Below are positions 24,555 through 32,107 of a stretch of DNA of 43,288 nt, in pieces. The notes beneath the pieces are model-generated. The model worked only from the letters and a program-made list of their open reading frames with translations, was not told the origin of the DNA and ran no database searches. This stretch comes from Cellulosimicrobium composti (GTDB lineage: Bacteria > Actinomycetota > Actinomycetes > Actinomycetales > Cellulomonadaceae), in contig NZ_WMKA01000035.1 in the NCBI RefSeq assembly GCF_009711085.1, positions 1 to 43,288 on the forward strand, read 5' to 3'. The first letter of the stretch is position 1, and each line of letters begins with the position of its first letter. The position numbers and the translations under genes are program-made.

Positions 24555-25790
24555 TCAGACCGGGGTGTGCCACCCGCCGCGGCGGAACGCGGGCGTGGCG
24601 AGCGCGAGCACGAGGAGCGACGCGACGACGGCGCCGAGCATCACGGTGGACATCGCGACGGCGTCGCCGCCGAGGACGCCCACGAGCGGGCTGACGAGGC
24701 CCGCGACGCCGGACTGGAACGCCCCGATGACCGCGGCGGCGGTGCCCGCGATCTCGCCGTGCCGCGTGAGCGCGAGCGCCGAGGCGTTCGCGGGGATGAG
24801 GCCCTGCATCGAGAGCACGAGGAACAGGGCCGCGACGATGCCGACGATCCCGCCGGCCCCGGTGAGGGCCACGACGAGCAGGCCGACGGCGAACACGCCC
24901 TGGACGACGAGCGCGACGCGCAGGAGGCGCACGGGCGCGACGCGGCGCACGAGCGCGGCGTTCGCCTGGGCGGACAGCACGAGACCGACGCCGTTGACGG
25001 CGAACAGGAGCGCGAACTGCCCGTGGCTGAGCCCGTACCCCTCCTGGAGCACGAACGGCGACCCGACGACGTAGCTCATGAGGACGGCCTGGCCGAGGCC
25101 GGGCAGCACCGCGAGGGCGACGAAGTGGCGGTCGCGCAGGAGGCTGCCGTACCCGCGCAGGACGGCGCGAGCCCCGGCGGGGCGGCGTCGCTCGACGGGC
25201 AGCGACTCCGGCATCCAGACGAGCACGATAGCCCCAAGCACGAGGCCGCCGAGCGCGAGGACCCAGAACACGGCGTGCCACGAGGCGTGCGCGCCGATGA
25301 ACGACCCGAGCGAGGGCGCGAGCAGCGGGGCGAGGCCGATGACGAGCATGAGCCGCGACAGGATGCGCGCGGCGTCGGAGCCGGTGAACCGGTCGCGGAT
25401 CGCGGCGATCGCGACGACGGACGCGGACGCGTTGAAGAAGCCCTGGAGCACGCGGAGCCCGATCAGGACGCCGATGTTGGGCGCGAGCGCGCACAGGAGC
25501 GACGTGACGACGTGCAGGGCGAGCCCCACGAGCACGGGCAGGCGTCGCCCGTAGCGGTCGGAGAGGGGGCCGATGACGAGCTGACCGACGGCGCCGCCGA
25601 CGAGCATCCCGGAGAGCGTGAGCTGCGCGAGGGAGTCGGGTGCGCCGAGGTCGGCGCCCACCTCGGGCAGCAGCGGGAGGTACATGTCCACGGTGAGCGC
25701 GGGCAGCGTCGCGAGGGCTCCGAGGAGCAGCACCCACCGGGCGTTCGACCTCGGTCCGGGCATGACGGGGTCGACCGAGAACGGGGGCAT
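24555..25790 (-). CDS. Bcr/CflA-type multidrug MFS exporter (DHA1)
   Basis: A 411-residue transporter with about 12 membrane helices. Helix 1 contains TVDMYLPLLPEV, the D-MYLP pattern of Bcr/CflA proteins; the loop between helices 2 and 3 has the MFS motif GPLSDRYGRRLPVL. Probably exports a drug or small metabolite by proton antiport; the substrate is unknown. ATG 25790 is preferred because TACGAT ends 7 bases before it, with CTGACG 18 bases further upstream; ATG 25799 lies inside the -10 box. Divergent from the SRAP gene. Confidence 0.8.
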   Translation of the reverse strand: MPPFSVDPVMPGPRSNARWVLLLGALATLPALTVDMYLPLLPEVGADLGAPDSLAQLTLSGMLVGGAVGQLVIGPLSDRYGRRLPVLVGLALHVVTSLLCALAPNIGVLIGLRVLQGFFNASASVVAIAAIRDRFTGSDAARILSRLMLVIGLAPLLAPSLGSFIGAHASWHAVFWVLALGGLVLGAIVLVWMPESLPVERRRPAGARAVLRGYGSLLRDRHFVALAVLPGLGQAVLMSYVVGSPFVLQEGYGLSHGQFALLFAVNGVGLVLSAQANAALVRRVAPVRLLRVALVVQGVFAVGLLVVALTGAGGIVGIVAALFLVLSMQGLIPANASALALTRHGEIAGTAAAVIGAFQSGVAGLVSPLVGVLGGDAVAMSTVMLGAVVASLLVLALATPAFRRGGWHTPV

Positions 25791-25797
25791 GACGCCC

Positions 25798-25803
25798 ATC
25801 GTA
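25798..25803 (-). promoter_or_regulatory. -10 box (TACGAT) of the exporter gene, leaderless
   Basis: On the minus strand CTGACG, 18 bases, TACGAT, 7 bases, ATG (25790). Both boxes are reasonable. Confidence 0.5.
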
Positions 25804-25881
25804 ACGATTCGATCGCCGCTCCGTCAGCCGGTGCGACGTGAGCCTGCTCTCCCCGTGGGTGGCGTGCGGCAGGCTGGGAGC

Positions 25882-26649
25882 ATGTGCGGACGCTACGCCT
25901 CCTTCCGGGACGCCCAGGACCTCGCCGACGAGTTCGCGATCGCGGAGGTCGCCGACGACGCGCGCCTCCTGCCGCCGTCGTGGAACCTCGCGCCGACGGA
26001 CCCGGTGCGCATCGTCGTCGAGCGCGCCGCGAAGGAGACGGGCGAGGTCCGGCGCTCGCTGCGCGTCGCGCGATGGGGGCTCGTGCCGTCGTGGTCGAAG
26101 GACCCGAAGGGCGGCGCGCGGATGATCAACGCGCGCGCGGAGTCGGTGCTCGACAAGCCGGCGTTCGCCAAGCCGTTCGGCGTGCGCCGCTGCCTCGTCC
26201 CTGCGGACGGGTACTACGAGTGGCGCGTGCTGCCCGACGGCGCGTCCCCGGCCGGGGCGGCCGGGTCGCCCGCGCGCCGCGGCAAGGTCGCGAAGCAGCC
26301 GTACTGGATCGCCCCGGGCGACGGGCGCAGCGCCGCCTTCGCGGGCCTCTACGAGTTCTGGCGGGACCGCACCAAGGCGGACGACGACCCCGACCGCTGG
26401 CTCGTGTCGACGACGATCATCACGACGGACGCGGCGCCCTACCTCGCCGAGATCCACGACCGCATGCCGCTCGCCCTGCCGCCCGAGGCGTGGGACGCGT
26501 GGCTCGACCCGGCGGTCGACGCGCGCGGGGCGGCGGACCTGCTCGGGCTCGGCGGCCCGCACGACGACGTCCCGATGGTCGCGCGCGAGGTGTCGACCCT
26601 CGTCAACTCCGTGACCAACGACGGACCGGGCCTGCTCGAGCCCGTCTGA
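25882..26649 (+). CDS. SRAP-domain (HMCES/YedK) abasic-site DNA-protein crosslink protein
   Basis: A 255-residue SRAP protein. It begins MCGRYA, so after removal of Met the catalytic Cys2 becomes the N-terminus that bonds covalently to abasic sites in single-stranded DNA. Other family residues are present: SWNLAPT (Asn35), INARAES (active-site Glu), GYYEW, and HDRMP (active-site His). Family members shield abasic sites at replication forks. A ~15-residue Ala/Pro/Gly insert follows GYYEWRVLPDG. The ATG lies 6 bases after CAGGCT with no useful ribosome site, possibly leaderless. Convergent with the cyclase gene. Confidence 0.92.
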   Translation: MCGRYASFRDAQDLADEFAIAEVADDARLLPPSWNLAPTDPVRIVVERAAKETGEVRRSLRVARWGLVPSWSKDPKGGARMINARAESVLDKPAFAKPFGVRRCLVPADGYYEWRVLPDGASPAGAAGSPARRGKVAKQPYWIAPGDGRSAAFAGLYEFWRDRTKADDDPDRWLVSTTIITTDAAPYLAEIHDRMPLALPPEAWDAWLDPAVDARGAADLLGLGGPHDDVPMVAREVSTLVNSVTNDGPGLLEPV

Positions 26650-26676
26650 GCGGGCCCGCCGGGCGGCGCGCGGCGG

Positions 26677-27753
26677 TCAGCCGCGGTAGGCCCACTGCAA
26701 GCGCACGGGCTCGATCGTGCCGAGCCCCTGCACCTCGGTCTCGGGCTGCGCCGTGAGCGCGAACCGCTGGTCCCCCGCGAGCATCCCCGCGGTGTCCCGG
26801 TCGACGAGGACGGTCGTCGGGTCCGCGATGTCGACGAGGCGCGCGGCGAGGTTGACGCTCGGCCCGAACACGTCGCCGAACCGCGAGAGCACGCGCCCCC
26901 ACACGAGGCTCACGCGCACGGGCGGGACGTCGACGTCCTCCGCCCGGCCCCCGGCCTCGGCCAGGCCGAGCGCGACGCGCGCGCCCGTCGCGACGTCGTC
27001 GGCCACGTACAGCACCGCGTCGCCGATGGTCTTGACGACGCGACCGCCGGCCGCCGTGATGACGTCGCGCGCGCTCGTCTCGAAGAGCTGGACGAACTCG
27101 GCGAGCTCGCTCGACCCGAGGCCGCGCGTGCGCTGCGTGAAGGACACGATGTCCGCGAACCCCACCGCCCGGGGCAGCGGCAGCTCGTGCTCGTCCACGG
27201 CGGTGGCCCGCGCGTCGGAGAACTCGACGGCGAACCGGCCCGCCACCGCGGCGACCTGCCGCCGCCACGCGTGCAGGAGCTGCTCCTCGAGGACCGGCGC
27301 GAGCTCGGGCAGCCGGTCGAGCACGAGCAGGCGCGCGCTCGTGTCGTCGAGGTCGAACCGTCGCGTCAGGTGCTCGACGAGCGCCTCGACCTGCCACAGC
27401 ACGAGCCGCTCGGTCGTGTGGCCCGTCGAGCGGATGAGCGTCGTCAGCGCGCGCTGGTCGAGCTTCTCCTCCTCGGCGAACGCGAACACGTCCGCGAGCG
27501 CCTGCGCGTCACGCTCGGTGAACGCGTGCTCCTCCCCCTCGGTGATGGGGAGGCCGAGCGCCTGCCAGTAGGCGCGCACGCGCTCCTCGCTGACGCCGGC
27601 GCGCTCGGCGAGCCGCTCGACGGTGAGGGTGCGGGGCCCGCCGAGCAGCACCTCGTCCAGCACGGCCTCGGTCGCCTCGGCGCCCGCGGGCTCGTCGCCC
27701 CCCGCGGTCGTCGTCGTCGGGGTGAGCTCGTTCTCCTCCGGGTCCGTTGGCAC
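26677..27753 (-). CDS. Class III adenylate cyclase with N-terminal regulatory domain (Rv1264-like)
   Basis: A 358-residue soluble cyclase making cAMP. Residues ~40-170 form a helical regulatory part starting with a MerR-like helix-turn-helix (TVERLAERAGVSEERVRAYW), as in the pH-sensing holoenzyme Rv1264. The catalytic domain (~195-355) has every key residue: metal-binding Asp201 (FADIVSFT) and Asp245, Lys241 (KTIGD), the adenine-selecting Asp294 (FGDVFGP), and Asn301/Arg305 (NLAARL) for the transition state. GTG 27753 lies 6 bases after TAGGAT and has no ribosome site. Activation by acid pH is a family property, not shown here. Confidence 0.88.
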   Translation of the reverse strand: MPTDPEENELTPTTTTAGGDEPAGAEATEAVLDEVLLGGPRTLTVERLAERAGVSEERVRAYWQALGLPITEGEEHAFTERDAQALADVFAFAEEEKLDQRALTTLIRSTGHTTERLVLWQVEALVEHLTRRFDLDDTSARLLVLDRLPELAPVLEEQLLHAWRRQVAAVAGRFAVEFSDARATAVDEHELPLPRAVGFADIVSFTQRTRGLGSSELAEFVQLFETSARDVITAAGGRVVKTIGDAVLYVADDVATGARVALGLAEAGGRAEDVDVPPVRVSLVWGRVLSRFGDVFGPSVNLAARLVDIADPTTVLVDRDTAGMLAGDQRFALTAQPETEVQGLGTIEPVRLQWAYRG

Positions 27754-27759
27754 CCGGCG

Positions 27760-27765
27760 ATCCTA
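27760..27765 (-). promoter_or_regulatory. -10 box (TAGGAT) of the cyclase gene, leaderless
   Basis: TAGGAT on the minus strand ends 6 bases before GTG 27753, without a Shine-Dalgarno sequence. The -35 region runs into the repeat array at 27786-27880. Confidence 0.5.
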
Positions 27766-27785
27766 TTCCTCGCCCCGGGGCCCGC

Positions 27786-27880
27786 GAGATCGGCGCTCCC
27801 GCACGAGATCGGCAGTCGCGCACGAGGTCGGCGATCGCGACCGCCGATCTCGCACCGCACTGCCGATCTCGTACCGACCT
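27786..27880. repeat. Intergenic array of 19-bp units, three forward and two inverted
   Basis: Five units with an exact 19-base period: GAGATCGGCGCTCCCGCAC (27786-27804), GAGATCGGCAGTCGCGCAC (27805-27823), GAGGTCGGCGATCGCGACC (27824-27842), then inverted GCCGATCTCGCACCGCACT (27843-27861) and GCCGATCTCGTACCGACCT (27862-27880). Outer arms ACGAGATCGGCAGT (27803-27816) and ACTGCCGATCTCGT (27859-27872) are perfect 14-bp inverted repeats. It fills the gap between birA and the cyclase gene, just upstream of the cyclase promoter, and could be a folded terminator-like structure, a REP-type element or a multi-site operator. Confidence 0.85.
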
Positions 27881-27884
27881 GCGA

Positions 27885-28760
27885 TCAGTCGTGCGGGCGC
27901 AGGTGGTGCACGTCGCCGCTGTGGTGGACGCTCGTCGTGCCGTCGTCGTGCCGCAGCTCGAGACCGCCGTCGGGTGCGAGGCCCGTGGCGAGGCCGACGA
28001 CGTCGCCGCCGCCGACGCGTTCGACGCGCACGCGCGTGCCGAGCGTCGCGATGATCCCGGCGCAGTCCGCGTCGAGGCCCGCGGCGTGCGCGTCGCCGCC
28101 GGCGTCCTGCCAGCGCGCGAGGATCTCGCCGAACGCCTCGTGGAGCGCGACCAGCACGACCTCGCGGTCGGTCGTCGCGGCGCCCGCGAGCGCGAGGGAG
28201 GTCGCGGTGGGCACGGGCAGCTCGTCGCGCGTCTGGGTGACGTTGAGGCCGACGCCGACGACGACCCCGCCGTCGGGCAGGACCTCGGCGAGGATGCCCG
28301 CGACCTTGCGCAGCGGGGGCGGCGAGCCGGCGCCCGGGTCGGGCACGAGGACGTCGTTGGGCCACTTGGCGACGGCGTCGACGCCGGCGGTGGCGCGCAG
28401 CGCGCGGGCGGTGGCGAGCCCGGCGAGCAGCGGGAGCCAGCTCAGCGCGGCGCGCGGGACGGCGGGGCGCAGCAGGAGCGAGCCGAGGAGCGCGGCGCGC
28501 GGCGGGGTGGTCCAGGTGCGACCGAGCCGCCCGCGCCCGGCGGGCTGGTGCTCGGCGACGAGGAGCGCGGGGGCGGGCCACGCGTCCGGGTCCTGGGCGA
28601 CCGCGCGCGCGAGCTCGGCGTTGGTCGAGGGCGACTCGGCGACGACCTCGAGACGCGCGAGCGGCCCGGCGGGCGCGACGAGGAGCTCGCGCAGGAAGTC
28701 GGCGCGCAGGGCGGGCCGCCCGTCGTCGGGCGGGGTCTGGTCGTCGTGCGCGCTCGTCAT
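27885..28760 (-). CDS. birA: Biotin-[acetyl-CoA-carboxylase] ligase BirA, no DNA-binding domain
   Basis: A 291-residue biotin protein ligase that activates biotin to biotinyl-AMP and attaches it to the carboxylase biotin domain. GRGRLGR (75-81) is the biotinyl-AMP loop and KWPND (132-136) the ATP/biotin site; VVVGVGLNV follows. The N-terminal ~35 residues are short and disordered with no helix-turn-helix, so unlike E. coli BirA it cannot itself be the repressor. ATG 28760 follows AAGGA with an 8-base spacing. It is divergent from the carboxylase beta subunit; its substrate, the alpha subunit with Lys564, is encoded at 35.7 kb. Confidence 0.93.
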   Translation of the reverse strand: MTSAHDDQTPPDDGRPALRADFLRELLVAPAGPLARLEVVAESPSTNAELARAVAQDPDAWPAPALLVAEHQPAGRGRLGRTWTTPPRAALLGSLLLRPAVPRAALSWLPLLAGLATARALRATAGVDAVAKWPNDVLVPDPGAGSPPPLRKVAGILAEVLPDGGVVVGVGLNVTQTRDELPVPTATSLALAGAATTDREVVLVALHEAFGEILARWQDAGGDAHAAGLDADCAGIIATLGTRVRVERVGGGDVVGLATGLAPDGGLELRHDDGTTSVHHSGDVHHLRPHD

Positions 28761-28826
28761 GCGGTCATCCTTCCGCACCTGACGGGACGGGGCACGGGAC
28801 GGCGCCGCCCGTGCGCGGCGGCGCGA

Positions 28827-28845
28827 GTTGTCGGGACCCACCAAC
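28827..28845. promoter_or_regulatory. 19-bp palindromic site A before the carboxylase beta gene
   Basis: GTTGTCGGGACCCACCAAC has the form GTTG-N11-CAAC. It lies in the birA/carboxylase divergent region, 54 bases from a second site of the same form. A third lies upstream of the alpha-subunit gene at 35571-35589. Probable operator of one regulator of acyl-CoA carboxylase. Confidence 0.6.
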
Positions 28846-28880
28846 GCCGGACCCCGGCGCGCTGGCGCCGCCCGCATCGA

Positions 28881-28899
28881 GTTGGTGCCACCCGCCAAC
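28881..28899. promoter_or_regulatory. 19-bp palindromic site B abutting the -10 box of the beta gene
   Basis: GTTGGTGCCACCCGCCAAC (GTTGG-N9-CCAAC) ends exactly where the TAGGCT box begins. A protein bound here would block RNA polymerase. Confidence 0.6.
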
Positions 28900-28905
28900 T
28901 AGGCT
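28900..28905 (+). promoter_or_regulatory. -10 box (TAGGCT) of the carboxylase beta gene, leaderless
   Basis: TAGGCT ends 7 bases before GTG 28913, with no ribosome site in between. Confidence 0.55.
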
Positions 28906-28912
28906 CGGGTCC

Positions 28913-30544
28913 GTGACGGATTCTGCGACGACCTCGCCCGCGACGACCTCGCCCGCCGACGCGCCCCACCTCGTGGGCACCGCGGCCAAGCTCGCCGACC
29001 TCGACCGCCGGCGCGCGGAGGCGACCGAGCTGCCCGAGGAGACGGCGCGGACCAAGCAGCACGCGCGCGGCAAGAAGACGGCGCGCGAGCGCATCGAGGC
29101 CCTGCTCGACGAGGGGAGCTTCGTCGAGCTCGACGCGTTCGCGAAGCACCGCTCCCACAACTTCGGCCTGGAGAAGAGGCGGCTCGCGGGCGACGGCGTC
29201 GTCGTGGGCCACGGCACGATCGACGGCCGCCAGGTGTGCGTGTACTCCCAGGACTTCACGGTGTTCGGCGGGAGCCTCGGCGAGGTGCACGGCCAGAAGA
29301 TCACCAAGGTGCAGGACCTCGCGCTGCGCACGGGCGTGCCGCTCATCGGCATCTCCGACGGCGGCGGCGCGCGCATCCAGGAGGGCGTCGCGGCGCTCAC
29401 GCAGTTCGCGGAGATCTTCCGCCGCAACGTCGCGTCGTCGGGCGTGATCCCGCAGATCTCGCTCATCCTCGGCCCGAGCGCGGGCGGCGCGGTGTACTCC
29501 CCCGCCCTGACGGACTTCATCGTCATGGCGGACAAGACGTCGAACATGTTCATCACCGGGCCGGACGTCATCCGCGCCGTGACGGGCGAGGACGTGGGCT
29601 TCGAGGAGCTCGGCGGCGGCCTGACGCACAACGAGAAGTCCGGTGTCGCGCACTACCTGGGCAGTGACGAGGACGACGCGATCGACTACGTGCGCCACCT
29701 CGTGTCCTACCTGCCGCAGAACAACCTGTCGGACGCGCCGTCGTTCCCGCCGGACGACGTCGAGCTCGCGGTCACCGACGAGGACGAGGAGCTCGACGCG
29801 CTCGTCCCGGACTCGGACTCGCAGCCGTACGACATGCGCACGGTGATCGAGCACGTCCTCGACGAGGGCGCGTTCCTCGAGGTGCAGCCGCTGTTCGCGA
29901 AGAACGTGCTCGTCGGGTTCGGGCACGTCGAGGGCCAGTCGGTCGGCGTCGTCGCGAACCAGCCGCTCGCGATGGCGGGCACGCTCGACATCGACGCCGC
30001 GGAGAAGGCGGCGCGGTTCGTGCGCACGTGCGACGCGTTCAACATCCCAGTGCTCACGCTCGTGGACGTCCCGGGCTTCCTGCCGGGCGTGGACCAGGAG
30101 CACCAGGGCATCATCCGCCGCGGCGCGAAGCTCATCTACGCGTACGCCGAGGCGACGGTCCCGCTGGTCACCGTCATCACGCGCAAGGCCTACGGCGGCG
30201 CGTACATCGTCATGGGGTCCAAGCAGCTCGGCGCCGACGTCAACCTCGCGTGGCCGACGGCGCAGGTCGCGGTCATGGGCGCGGGCGGCGCGGTGAACAT
30301 CCTGCAGCGCGCGGCGCTCAAGCGGGCGGCCGACGCGGGCGAGGACGTCGAGGCGGAGCGTGCGCGCCTCGTCGCCGAGTACGAGGACGCGATCGTCAAC
30401 CCGTGGGACGCCGCCGAGCGCGGCTACGTCGACGCCGTGGTCCGCCCGTCGGAGACGCGCGTGCAGGTCGTGCGCGCGCTGCGGGCGCTGCGCACCAAGC
30501 GCGCGACCCTGCCGCCCAAGAAGCACGGCAACATCCCGCTGTGA
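28913..30544 (+). CDS. Acyl-CoA carboxylase beta (carboxyltransferase) subunit, AccD/PccB family
   Basis: A 543-residue carboxyltransferase that moves CO2 from biotin to acetyl- or propionyl-CoA. Both crotonase-like halves are complete: the N-terminal half with [24 protein letters not shown] and [13 protein letters not shown], and the C-terminal half with [47 protein letters not shown] and [10 protein letters not shown]. Paired Gly-Gly oxyanion holes are visible in each. It ends with [10 protein letters not shown], the usual tail. Acetyl versus propionyl specificity depends on one residue I did not place with certainty. It has two palindromes upstream and is followed by an unknown gene and the epsilon subunit. 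Confidence 0.93.
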   Translation: MTDSATTSPATTSPADAPHLVGTAAKLADLDRRRAEATELPEETARTKQHARGKKTARERIEALLDEGSFVELDAFAKHRSHNFGLEKRRLAGDGVVVGHGTIDGRQVCVYSQDFTVFGGSLGEVHGQKITKVQDLALRTGVPLIGISDGGGARIQEGVAALTQFAEIFRRNVASSGVIPQISLILGPSAGGAVYSPALTDFIVMADKTSNMFITGPDVIRAVTGEDVGFEELGGGLTHNEKSGVAHYLGSDEDDAIDYVRHLVSYLPQNNLSDAPSFPPDDVELAVTDEDEELDALVPDSDSQPYDMRTVIEHVLDEGAFLEVQPLFAKNVLVGFGHVEGQSVGVVANQPLAMAGTLDIDAAEKAARFVRTCDAFNIPVLTLVDVPGFLPGVDQEHQGIIRRGAKLIYAYAEATVPLVTVITRKAYGGAYIVMGSKQLGADVNLAWPTAQVAVMGAGGAVNILQRAALKRAADAGEDVEAERARLVAEYEDAIVNPWDAAERGYVDAVVRPSETRVQVVRALRALRTKRATLPPKKHGNIPL

Positions 30545-30593
30545 GCCGCCACGACGCGACGCGGCCGAGCAGCAGCCCGAGAGGAGGACGGTC

Positions 30594-31106
30594 ATGAGCC
30601 ACGAGGACGCCACGCACGGCCCGACGCCGCTCGGCGCCGTCGACCCGGCACCCATGCACGCCGCCGTCGACGCGCTCGCGGCCGCGCTGCACGAGTACGT
30701 CGGCACAGCGGTCGGGGTGCGCGCGGAGTTCGGGGCCGCCGAGGCGGACGAGGACCCGCGGGTCCTCGCGCTCGAGGCGCGCGTCGGCACGCTCAACGCC
30801 CAGCTGTTCGACGTGCTGCACGGGGCGCTCGGCATCCACCCGGACCTCACGTCGTCCGTGTGGGAGCCCGACGAGGACGCCGCGGCCGACGACGCGGACG
30901 CCGCCCCGGCGGACCTCGTCGAGGACACGTTCGCGCTCGAGTACGTCGTGGTGACCCGTCCCGGCGGACCGGACCTCGACGACGTCGTGGGCCTCCTCGA
31001 CTCGTGGGGCCACGAGGCGCACGCGCGCCTCACCGAGGCGGGCTACGACGTCCCCGAGTGGGGCGTCGGGCGGGGCACGGACGAGCACGAGGAGGACGAC
31101 CGGTGA
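30594..31106 (+). CDS. Unknown acidic protein between carboxylase beta and epsilon genes
   Basis: A 170-residue soluble, acidic protein with a good GGAGG ribosome site 7 bases before the ATG. No known domain is recognised. The N-terminal half is helical (DALAAALHEYVGTAVGVRAE, VGTLNAQLFDVLHGALGIHP), the middle is very acidic (DEDAAADDADAAPADL), and the C-terminal half (FALEYVVVTRPGGPDLDDVV) looks alpha/beta. Its stop overlaps the epsilon-subunit start by four bases, so expression is coupled to the carboxylase. A carboxylase-associated role is inferred from position only. Confidence 0.7.
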   Translation: MSHEDATHGPTPLGAVDPAPMHAAVDALAAALHEYVGTAVGVRAEFGAAEADEDPRVLALEARVGTLNAQLFDVLHGALGIHPDLTSSVWEPDEDAAADDADAAPADLVEDTFALEYVVVTRPGGPDLDDVVGLLDSWGHEAHARLTEAGYDVPEWGVGRGTDEHEEDDR

Positions 31107-31369
31107 GCCAGGACGCGAACGGGGCGGGCGCCCCGAGCGTGCGCGTCGTGCGCGGCGCGCCCGACGAGCTCGAGGTGGCCGCGCTCGTCGCGGGCCTCGC
31201 CGCCGCGGCGGCCGCGGGCGGGCTGCCCGACGACGTCGCGCCCGTCGACGAGTGGACGAACCGCGCGCGGGGGCTGCGCGGGACGGGCGACGGCGCGACC
31301 GCGAAGAGCTTCGGCGGGCGGTCGGGGCGGCACAACGCCGACTCGTGGCGCTGGAGCCTGCGCTCGTGA
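31103..31369 (+). CDS. accE: Acyl-CoA carboxylase epsilon subunit
   Basis: An 88-residue protein. The pattern VRVVRGAPDELEVAALVAGL near the N-terminus and the C-terminal W..R..LR segment (DEWTNRARGLR, then DSWRWSLRS) match the small epsilon subunit that actinobacteria add to the alpha/beta carboxylase complex to raise activity. The GTG overlaps the upstream stop by four bases, and its own stop overlaps the next start by four. Confidence 0.85.
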   Translation: MSQDANGAGAPSVRVVRGAPDELEVAALVAGLAAAAAAGGLPDDVAPVDEWTNRARGLRGTGDGATAKSFGGRSGRHNADSWRWSLRS

Positions 31370-32097
31370 CGACGCCGAGCGCGACCCCGCGCGTGCGGCG
31401 CCTGCCCGAGCGGGCGGTGCTCGTCGAGCTGCCCGCCTCGGCGGACGCCGTCGAGGCCGACCCGACGGCGCTCCCGGGCGTCGCGCCCGCCGCGGCGTGG
31501 CGCCGCTGGGGCTGGGCCGTGGCGTTCGTGCCGACGGTCGCGCTGCTCGTCTACCAGCGCCTCGCGACGGGGCGCGGCTGGTCCGTGCCCGACGCGGTGG
31601 TGGTCGTGGGGACGATCGGCCTCCTCGTCACCGCGCTCCTCGCACTCGTGCGCTACCTGGACGACCGCGTCGCCGCGGGCCTCGCGCGCGGACGCGACGC
31701 CCTGCTCGCGGCGCCCGTCCGCACGACCGGCACGCTCTCGCTCGCCGCGCCCGACGACCGCGCGCCGGGCGACGCCGCGCCCGGCGACGGCGCGGACGCG
31801 CACGAGGTGCACGGGAACCTCGTCGTCTCGACCCCGTCCGGGACGACGACCCGCCCGCTGCGCGTCGCGGTCCCGTCCGGGGTGGCGCGCCCCCGCCCGG
31901 GCGACCCCGTCGCCGTCTGGCACGCCGCCGAGGACGACGACGCGAGCGGCGTGGTGCTCGTGCGCTACCACCGCGACTGGGCCGACGACCTGCTCGCGGC
32001 CCTGCGCGGCGGCGACGCGGGCCCGGTCCATGACCCCGAGCCGCAGGAGGCGGACGGGCCGGATGTTCGCGAGGGCCGGCCACCGGGCGCCGAGTAG
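31366..32097 (+). CDS. Unknown two-helix membrane protein
   Basis: A 243-residue protein with two membrane helices (about 48-64 and 75-96) and a cytoplasmic C-terminal domain, possibly a small beta barrel (VHGNLVVSTPSG, LRVAVPSGVA, GDPVAVWHA, GVVLVRYH). No family recognised. The GTG overlaps the accE stop by four bases, so it belongs to the carboxylase operon. Its TAG stop lies inside the -10 box of the next gene. Confidence 0.65.
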   Translation: MTTPSATPRVRRLPERAVLVELPASADAVEADPTALPGVAPAAAWRRWGWAVAFVPTVALLVYQRLATGRGWSVPDAVVVVGTIGLLVTALLALVRYLDDRVAAGLARGRDALLAAPVRTTGTLSLAAPDDRAPGDAAPGDGADAHEVHGNLVVSTPSGTTTRPLRVAVPSGVARPRPGDPVAVWHAAEDDDASGVVLVRYHRDWADDLLAALRGGDAGPVHDPEPQEADGPDVREGRPPGAE

Positions 32098-32100
32098 TCT
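32095..32100 (+). promoter_or_regulatory. -10 box (TAGTCT) of the DUF885 gene, leaderless
   Basis: TAGTCT begins at the stop codon of the upstream gene and ends 7 bases before GTG 32108, with no ribosome site. Confidence 0.5.
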
Positions 32101-32107
32101 CGACCGC

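Noticed and set aside
24184-26562. Very long minus-strand open frame across several genes
   Set aside because: Arg/Ala-rich translation with no domain; a by-product of high GC opposite real genes. The same applies to other long frames overlapping genes in this window.
27786-27880. Possible short CRISPR array
   Set aside because: Units abut without spacers, two are inverted, and no cas gene is present.
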